Source: Prolixibacteraceae bacterium (GTDB lineage Bacteria; Bacteroidota; Bacteroidia; Bacteroidales; Prolixibacteraceae). From it: a DNA stretch of 58,210 bases. How positions within the stretch are numbered: the first letter of the stretch is position 1; each line of letters opens with the position of its first letter. Below are positions 52,592 to 58,210 of the stretch, in pieces. The stretch lies in contig JALNYZ010000025.1 of NCBI GenBank assembly GCA_023229575.1, forward strand, positions 1-58,210, in the 5' to 3' direction. Under the pieces are notes generated by a model, which saw only the letters and a program-made list of their open reading frames with translations, was not told the origin of the DNA and ran no database searches. Both the position numbers and the translations under genes were made by a program.

Positions 52592-54831
52592 AAATGATAC
52601 TTAGAGAATCTATTAAAATAATTTTTTATCTGTTTGTTCTATTTGCACCTTTTATTTGCGCGGGTAGAACTTACTATGTCGCCCCGTCTGGACTGGATGC
52701 AAACAATGGGAGGATCAATACACCATTTAGGACTATTTCGAATGCCATTGGGCACATGGCTACAGGGGATTCCTGCATATTGATGGAAGGGACCTACCGG
52801 GAAAAAATTGTTATTGACAAGGACGGGATTGTACTTTGTGCCTATCCGGGTGAAAATGTTTTGGTAACAGGTTGTGACCTAATTGAAGGTGAAATTGAGA
52901 ATTTTAAGAATTCCCAAAACAATGAAGTTTGCAACCGGATAAAATTTGATAAAAAAGTGTACCAGCTTTTTATCGATGCGAAGCAGATGGATATTGCCCG
53001 TTGGCCGAATAAAACAACCTCCCTACTTTCCATGAAAGATTGGGAAAGTTCACTCGTCGATGCGGCTGGGGATGACAAAAAAGTAAACATCCCCTCTATT
53101 CCCATGCAATCTCAATCCCCAGATTTTTGGAAAGGAGGGTATTATATTGGGGTAAATAGTGAAGCTACAACAAAATTATCGACATGGTACTCCGGCGGGG
53201 GACAAGTAATTTCATCGATAGGTGAATTGCTTCATATTTCCCAGACTTGCTATGGTGTTGGTGGAAAATATGCAAATGGTAACGGATATGGTTATATCCT
53301 GAACTGCCTGAATGCCCTTGATGCAGAAAAAGAATGGTTTTGGGGCGATGGATATTTGTATTTTAAATACCCCAATCATTTGGCGACTGAAAAACCCCTT
53401 ATAGAAGTCCGTACACGGGTATACATCCTGAACATCACTGCAAATAAAGTGTGTATTAAAGGTATTAATTTTAAAGCAGGAACTATACTTATCGGAGGGG
53501 ACAATGCTGAAATAGAAAGTTGTACATTTCGTTACATTTCTCCTTTTGTCTGGAATCAAGGGGATAATAGTTCGGAATCCGGCGCCCGCTGCAATTGGGG
53601 TGATTACACAAATGGCAGTTCCGGGATTTGTGTTTTAGGCAATGGTTTGTCAATGAAAGATTGTTATGTGGCGCATAGCTGGTTTAATGGCATCGTTTTA
53701 TGGGGCAATTCATGCACCGTTGATAATTGTATGATAGAAGATGTGAACTGGATGGGCAAACGATGTTCCGGTATAAACAGTTATGGCGCTGATAATACCA
53801 TTCGATACTGTACAATCAGGAATACCGGGGCATCCAGCATCGAAGGCGGAAATGGGGCCTGGATAAAAAAGTATGCCATAAGAAACTTATGGGAACACAA
53901 TCGCTGCGAAAATGCTTGTAATTTGGTGGTTGACCAGGGGTTTTTCTACATAAACCATCAAAATGGGGCTTCCCCTTCTGCTAATTCAGAATGGAGACAC
54001 AATCTCTTAATACACAATCAAGGGCCGGATAAAGGTGTGTGGACAAGTACAAATGTTGGCCTTTATGTCGACAATAACTCTTCCGGGTACTTGGTACACC
54101 ATAATGTGGTGGTTGATGCAAAAGAAGGCATACGATACAACGACTTTTTAGACGGGGCAAGTGCAGGCAAGGGAGTATATTTTTATAACAATACTTTTTA
54201 TAAGGTTAACCAATGTATGGCATCAGGGAGGATACCAAACGGTACTAAACCGGATGCCGATATTACTGTAGAGAACAATCTTGGGATCGGATGCGGTGGA
54301 TACGGTGTGTTCACCCGTTCATCATCAAATGTTGAATTTGCTGAAAAATCGTCGGTAGAAAATGCGGACAATTCGAATTTTACCCTGAAAGAAAGTAAAT
54401 ATATAGATTCCGGGGTTTTGATTCAAAATATTGACATAACATATGCCGGTACTGCTCCGGATATTGGCGCATTTGAAACTAAATCACCTACATGGCATGC
54501 AGGTTCAGATTTAGTCATTCCCGAAAAAATTTTGAACGAAGATAACGAAGGACTAATTACTCAAGTTGTCGATTCTCCTGACAGGGATTTTAATTTTAAG
54601 GTATATCCCAATCCTGTACCTGAAATTCTACATGTTGAATTTGGAAGGGTCAATTTGCTACAGAAAAAACAAGTACAGATAATTGACATTAAAGGACGGA
54701 TCCTCTTTTCTGGAACAAGTAACGACAGCAACTTAGATATAGACTCTTCATCATTCCGTCCCGGCACTTATATTGTACGGGTAAACGGTTTCGGATTTCA
54801 AGGATCAAGCAAGCTAATCAAGTTAAATTGA
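52588..54831 (+). CDS. Right-handed beta-helix protein with type IX secretion C-terminal domain
   Basis: 747 residues; signal peptide to about residue 27. The N-terminus (RTYYVAPSGLDANNGRINTP, then FRTISNAIGHMATGDSCILM) is the DUF1565-like beta-helix start, followed by many short parallel strands with Asn/His turns (HNRCENACN, HHNVVVDAKEGIRYND). From about 670 it has the T9SS sorting signal: FKVYPNPVPEILHVEF, VQIIDIKGRILFSG, PGTYIVRVNGFGFQGSSKLIKL. It is thus sent to the surface or medium by the PorSS system. A lyase, epimerase or glycosidase acting on a sulfated polysaccharide is plausible; no catalytic residues could be named. Confidence 0.82.
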   Translation: MKMILRESIKIIFYLFVLFAPFICAGRTYYVAPSGLDANNGRINTPFRTISNAIGHMATGDSCILMEGTYREKIVIDKDGIVLCAYPGENVLVTGCDLIEGEIENFKNSQNNEVCNRIKFDKKVYQLFIDAKQMDIARWPNKTTSLLSMKDWESSLVDAAGDDKKVNIPSIPMQSQSPDFWKGGYYIGVNSEATTKLSTWYSGGGQVISSIGELLHISQTCYGVGGKYANGNGYGYILNCLNALDAEKEWFWGDGYLYFKYPNHLATEKPLIEVRTRVYILNITANKVCIKGINFKAGTILIGGDNAEIESCTFRYISPFVWNQGDNSSESGARCNWGDYTNGSSGICVLGNGLSMKDCYVAHSWFNGIVLWGNSCTVDNCMIEDVNWMGKRCSGINSYGADNTIRYCTIRNTGASSIEGGNGAWIKKYAIRNLWEHNRCENACNLVVDQGFFYINHQNGASPSANSEWRHNLLIHNQGPDKGVWTSTNVGLYVDNNSSGYLVHHNVVVDAKEGIRYNDFLDGASAGKGVYFYNNTFYKVNQCMASGRIPNGTKPDADITVENNLGIGCGGYGVFTRSSSNVEFAEKSSVENADNSNFTLKESKYIDSGVLIQNIDITYAGTAPDIGAFETKSPTWHAGSDLVIPEKILNEDNEGLITQVVDSPDRDFNFKVYPNPVPEILHVEFGRVNLLQKKQVQIIDIKGRILFSGTSNDSNLDIDSSSFRPGTYIVRVNGFGFQGSSKLIKLN

Positions 54832-54883
54832 GTTTGATGCGGAGCAAAAAAACGGTTTGTCAATATATTCACTACAAGTAAAT

Positions 54884-56788
54884 ATGAAACACAAAAAAAA
54901 ATTGATGTTATTCGTATTCATTTTGTCAATACTGGGGTGTAGTTGTGCAAAAAGGGTGACAACCATTGGATCAGAAAATTCAGGGATTCAATTGAAAATT
55001 AAATCTTTGGAAGGAAAACTTCAATATGAAGTAAGTCTTAAAGGAAGGGTTTTGATAAGTCCTTCAGGACTCGGATTACTTTCCAGTGAATTTGATTTTG
55101 TCCCCTCAGAAATTGTCAGGATCACACAAGCTAAAATACAACAACTGTGGAAACCGTTATTTGGTAAGTCAGGATTGGTAGACAACACTTATCATGAAGC
55201 AACAGTTGAAGCAAAAACGAAGGACGGCTTGCTAATGCATATTATCTTCAGGGTATTTAACGATGGAGTCGCTTTCCGATATGAGATTCCGGTACAGAAT
55301 GGACTGGACAGCTTGGCCATAACTGAAGATAAGACAACCTTCTGTTTTTCACAAGACTTTATTTGCAGGGGCATTGACCAAAATATTGAAACCTCTGATT
55401 TCAGTCCCAAACCTATCAGCCAGACTAAATTCAGCAAACTGCCAATGTTGGTCCATACACCCGCCTGTTGGATGGCAATAAATGAAGCATCTGTATTTGA
55501 CTTCAGCATGTTGTATTTACGAAATAATTCTTCCTCATCAACAATGAACGCAGATATTGGAATTTCCCCTTGTTCATTGCCTATAAAGACCCCATGGAGG
55601 GTTATCCAGATTGGGAAAAATGCAGGCGATTTGATTGAATCAAATATTTTGGTTAACCTGAATGAACCTTGTCAGATTGAAGATCCATCATGGATAAAAC
55701 CGGGCAAGGCTATGTGGGACTGGAGAAACCATGGCGATACAATCAATGGCTTTGTTTATGGCATTAATGAAGCATCTTATAAAAGACTGATTGATTTTGC
55801 ATCAGAAAACTTGATTGAATATGTACTGTTCGATGCGGATTGGTACAGCGAATTCGGGCCTCAAAATCCGCGCAAAGATTTGGATATGCCTGAAATAATC
55901 AAGTATGCGAACAAGAAAAATGTGAGTGTGTTACTCTACATCGATCATCACCGTGCCGGAAATCACAATGACTGGAAACTTGAAGATGTACTGAGTACCT
56001 TTCAGGAATGGGGCGCTGCAGGCATAAAATACGGTTTCCTGTCTCAAGAGATCGACGACAGGAAAACTTTTGTGGATTTGACCCGTGAAATTACCCGTTT
56101 ATGTGTAAAATACCGGATGCTGGTCGATTTTCACGACAACCCCGTACATCCCGGGGGAGAAGAACGGACATGGCCAAATAGGATTACACTCGAATATTGT
56201 CACGGACAACAGGATTCCAGAAAATCCTTTGGGCCGGAAATTGCCGTGACAGTCCCTTTTATTAACGGACTTTCTGGCCCTCTGGATATGGCCAATGGAT
56301 ATTACGATCTGAATGGCCTGCAAAACCGTTCAAAAGTCGATAAAAATGGGCTTAACAGTACAGTTGTTGGTGAAACAGCACGCTGCCTGATTAATTACTC
56401 TCCCCTTATGATCCTTCCGGATAATGGGGATGTATATAATCAAAAAAAAGATTTGTTTAGTTTTATTCGGGATATGCCTGATACGTGGGACGAAACACGT
56501 TTCCTTGGCGGTGAACCAGGTGAATTTATAGTTGTTGCCCGGCGCAGTGGGAGAAACTGGTTCGTGGCAGGGAATACCAATGATAGGGCAAGAAAAGTCG
56601 ATATAAAATTAGATTTTTTGGAAGGAGGGGAATATGATTTAATCCGATATCAGGATACAAAAGATTCCCATTATCAGAAAAATAAGGAATCCTACGAGGT
56701 ACATACGGGAAAGGTAGCAAAAGATCAGGTATTAACTCTCCCTATGGCTTCAGGTGGCGGATTTTGTATCCTAATTATTGCAGAATAA
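54884..56788 (+). CDS. GH97-family lipoprotein lacking the retaining-type catalytic carboxylates
   Basis: 634 residues from ATG 54884; the frame extends to a TTG at 54857 but the lipoprotein signal MKHKKKLMLFVFILSILGC starts at 54884 (lipidated Cys19). GH97 plan is clear: N-terminal sandwich, MWDWRNHGD, barrel, FHDNPVHPGGEERTWPNR, C-terminal sandwich. Compared with the GH97 at 209, GIKIDY reads GIKYGF (Gly384 instead of the nucleophile Asp) and EGVRGNE reads EYCHGQQ (Gln443 instead of the second Glu). It may use an inverting mechanism with other carboxylates, or be a binding protein. It is the last gene before the second LacI gene. Confidence 0.8.
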   Translation: MKHKKKLMLFVFILSILGCSCAKRVTTIGSENSGIQLKIKSLEGKLQYEVSLKGRVLISPSGLGLLSSEFDFVPSEIVRITQAKIQQLWKPLFGKSGLVDNTYHEATVEAKTKDGLLMHIIFRVFNDGVAFRYEIPVQNGLDSLAITEDKTTFCFSQDFICRGIDQNIETSDFSPKPISQTKFSKLPMLVHTPACWMAINEASVFDFSMLYLRNNSSSSTMNADIGISPCSLPIKTPWRVIQIGKNAGDLIESNILVNLNEPCQIEDPSWIKPGKAMWDWRNHGDTINGFVYGINEASYKRLIDFASENLIEYVLFDADWYSEFGPQNPRKDLDMPEIIKYANKKNVSVLLYIDHHRAGNHNDWKLEDVLSTFQEWGAAGIKYGFLSQEIDDRKTFVDLTREITRLCVKYRMLVDFHDNPVHPGGEERTWPNRITLEYCHGQQDSRKSFGPEIAVTVPFINGLSGPLDMANGYYDLNGLQNRSKVDKNGLNSTVVGETARCLINYSPLMILPDNGDVYNQKKDLFSFIRDMPDTWDETRFLGGEPGEFIVVARRSGRNWFVAGNTNDRARKVDIKLDFLEGGEYDLIRYQDTKDSHYQKNKESYEVHTGKVAKDQVLTLPMASGGGFCILIIAE

Positions 56789-56823
56789 AGTGTTTATTGG
56801 ATAAAAACACATCAGTTTATTTT

Positions 56824-56851
56824 TTATTCTCACGTGAGAATAATATTTTTG
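56824..56851 (+). promoter_or_regulatory. lacI-2 promoter with operator between -33 and -7
   Basis: A perfect 20-bp palindrome (core ATTCTCACGTGAGAAT) at 56824-56843 is followed directly by TATTTTTG at 56844-56851, a full TAnnTTTG -7 box. A TTTT at 56821-56824 sits 19 nt upstream as a weak -33. A repressor bound here would cover the promoter, so autoregulation is likely. Confidence 0.7.
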
Positions 56852-56869
56852 TGGTCATTAAAATAATTT

Positions 56870-57874
56870 ATGAAGAAGAATGTTACTATAAAAGATATTG
56901 CACGTATTGCCGGTGTTCACCATACCACGGTATCATTGGCGTTGCGTAATAGTAAAGCTTTAAGAATAGAAACAAAAGAGAGAATTCAGGGAATCGCAGT
57001 TGAAATGGGGTACCGTGCCAATCTTATTGCACAGGGTTTTCGAAATCGTCGTAGCAATACGATCGGCATCCTGGTTCCCAGTATCCAGCACCATTTTTTT
57101 TCAAAATTTATCTCCGAGATATCTGAATTAGCTAATCAGGCCGATTATTCGATGATGGTATTTCAATCGAATGAGAAACAATCTACCGAAAAAAGAAATA
57201 TTGAAGCATTGATTGACAACCGCGTAGCAGGAGTGATTGCATCTGTTTCGAGAGAAACAACTGACGGATCGTTTTTTAATGCCTTTAATCGAGAAAATAT
57301 ACCAGTGGTTTTTTTTGATCGTGTTCCTTTAAATGCAATAGGAGCAAAAGTAACGGTCAACAATTTTCAGGGGGCACTTGATGCCGTGAATCTTTTTATT
57401 GAAAATGGAAGAAAAAGAATTGCATTTATTACAGGATCAAGCCAAATAAACGTTTATCATGATCGGTTGGATGGGTACAAACATGCCTTGTTGCAAGGCA
57501 ATCTTCCTTGCTGCGACAAATATTTGATTGAAGGTGGATTTCTTTTGGAAGACGGTATGGTCGGGGCAAAACAACTGTTAAGTTTACCCGAAAGACCAGA
57601 TGCCATTCTGGCTGTTGGCGATGATGTAGCTATTGGAGCAATTAAATACCTTAAAAGTGTCGGTATAAAAGTTCCTGAAGATATCGCTGTAATTGGTTTT
57701 GATAATGATCCGATGGGAATAGCTATTGAACCTGAGCTTACTACTATTGAACAGCCGGTTAGTCAAATAGCCTGTATGGTGCTAAAATTACTTCTGGAAG
57801 CAATTGATTCTGCTGGTGAACCTTCGAAAGAGGTAATTTTAAATGCAAGTATACTGAGACGAAAGTCGTGCTAA
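56870..57874 (+). CDS. LacI-family transcriptional regulator, second
   Basis: 334 residues. HTH VTIKDIARIAGVHHTTVSLAL, hinge YRANLIAQGFRNRRSNTIG, and effector domain (ILVPSIQHHFFSKFISEI, VAGVIASVSRE, VVFFDRVPL, IAFITGSS, DAILAVGDDVAIGAIKYL, VIGFDNDP). The helix-2 sequence differs from the first LacI (HHTT versus SKTT), matching a different operator, TTCTCACGTGAGAA. Two copies flank this gene: one over its own promoter, one before the GH29 that follows. It probably controls the GH29 PUL to the right of the window. Confidence 0.92.
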   Translation: MKKNVTIKDIARIAGVHHTTVSLALRNSKALRIETKERIQGIAVEMGYRANLIAQGFRNRRSNTIGILVPSIQHHFFSKFISEISELANQADYSMMVFQSNEKQSTEKRNIEALIDNRVAGVIASVSRETTDGSFFNAFNRENIPVVFFDRVPLNAIGAKVTVNNFQGALDAVNLFIENGRKRIAFITGSSQINVYHDRLDGYKHALLQGNLPCCDKYLIEGGFLLEDGMVGAKQLLSLPERPDAILAVGDDVAIGAIKYLKSVGIKVPEDIAVIGFDNDPMGIAIEPELTTIEQPVSQIACMVLKLLLEAIDSAGEPSKEVILNASILRRKSC

Positions 57875-57887
57875 TTTTTTAAATCAC

Positions 57888-57905
57888 AATTCTCACGTGA
57901 GAATT
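57888..57905 (+). promoter_or_regulatory. LacI-2 operator before the GH29 gene
   Basis: Perfect 18-bp palindrome with the same CTCACGTGAG core as the site at 56824-56843, 13 nt after the lacI-2 stop and 78 nt before ATG 57984. No good -7 box follows it at the equivalent position. Confidence 0.7.
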
Positions 57906-57983
57906 AATTAATAATGAAATATGATTGACCCGAAAATGTAGAATTCGGACTTCTCAAATCAATAACCAAATAGATTATAAATC

Positions 57984-58210
57984 ATGAAATTGAAAACTGC
58001 CCTTATGATTACTTGTTCAATCCTGTTGACTGGTTTTGTTAAAAAAACGGGATCAGACTACACCAGAAAAATTGACGACAATGTTCGCACAGAGCAAATT
58101 AAAGAGATGAAATTCGGTATGTTTATCTGTTGGAGTTTCAGCACATTTTCAGGACGGGAGTGGACACCAACAAAAGATAAAGATGCTACCTTTTTCAAGG
58201 CCACCGGGTG
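57984..58210 (+). CDS. GH29 alpha-L-fucosidase, N-terminal part (runs off the window)
   Basis: The frame is open from ATG 57984 to the window end, 75 residues. After a signal-like MKLKTALMITCSILLTGF the sequence EMKFGMFICWSFSTFSGREW, then TPTKDKDATFFKATG, matches the first strand of the GH29 barrel (FGMFIHWG in most members). The usual HWG is CWS here, as in a branch of GH29. Catalytic residues lie beyond the window. Control by the second LacI is suggested by the operator just upstream. Confidence 0.75.
   Translation, partial: MKLKTALMITCSILLTGFVKKTGSDYTRKIDDNVRTEQIKEMKFGMFICWSFSTFSGREWTPTKDKDATFFKATG

Overview
The window comes from a Bacteroidota genome, most likely a free-living or marine-type Bacteroidales/Marinilabiliales-like organism. 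The evidence is a SusC/SusD pair, promoters of the TTTG-N19-TAnnTTTG type, a type IX secretion C-terminal domain, many exported glycoside hydrolases and four S1 sulfatases. Every gene I accept lies on the + strand. No rRNA, tRNA, CRISPR array or insertion sequence was seen.

Layout. (1) 1-12827 is a run of glycan-degrading genes: the tail of a GH29 fucosidase, a GH97-SGNH fusion, an alpha/beta hydrolase, a sulfatase, a GH59 galactocerebrosidase-like enzyme, and a 1378-residue beta-helix/PHP chimera. The last two share a duplicated 135-nt leader in front of unrelated GC-rich bodies. (2) 12852-16870 is a TolC/HlyD/ABC-ATPase efflux operon with a possible sigma-54 promoter. It has repeat-filled spacers and no permease gene. 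(3) 16871-23590 holds a GH3, a sugar porter, a sulfatase with a HEAT-like tail and a UroD-family protein. (4) 23591-30375 holds SusC, SusD and a LacI regulator, with four copies of a TAAACCGGTTTA-type operator. (5) 30532-46010 is the centre of interest. (6) 46032-56788 holds two sulfatases, a Gfo/Idh/MocA enzyme, two DUF1080 proteins, a T9SS beta-helix protein and a second GH97. (7) 56824-58210 holds a second LacI between two TTCTCACGTGAGAA operators and the start of another GH29.

Region 5 reads as a complete sulfoglycolytic transketolase (sulfo-TK) pathway that degrades sulfoquinovose to sulfoacetate. In order it encodes a Gfo/Idh/MocA enzyme, a sugar isomerase/epimerase-fold protein, a GPH-family importer (the YihO/YihP family), an L-fucose-isomerase-like ketol isomerase (SqvD-like), a DUF4867-like protein, split transketolase subunits (SqwG/SqwH-like), a FAH-family protein, an RpiB-like isomerase with altered active-site residues (SqwI-like), a DUF2490-like outer-membrane protein, a CoA-acylating sulfoacetaldehyde dehydrogenase (SauS/SqwD-like), both subunits of a succinyl-CoA-synthetase-like ligase (SqwK/L-like), an SLC13 carrier and a TauE/SafE exporter. 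No sugar kinase, aldolase or dehydratase lies in this block, as expected for this route. The assignment rests on gene content and motifs read by eye, not on a database search.

The same operator occurs in front of SusC, in front of lacI and, as a perfect 30-bp palindrome, in front of the sulfo-TK operon. This suggests one regulon coupling SusCD outer-membrane uptake to sulfoquinovose catabolism. No GH31 sulfoquinovosidase is present. The Gfo/Idh/MocA enzyme at 30532 (GH188/GH109-like or 3-keto chemistry) is the best candidate for releasing the sugar. Base composition shifts sharply inside region 5: the dehydrogenase, ligase and SLC13 genes are GC-rich and the upstream steps AT-rich, so the pathway looks assembled from at least two sources.
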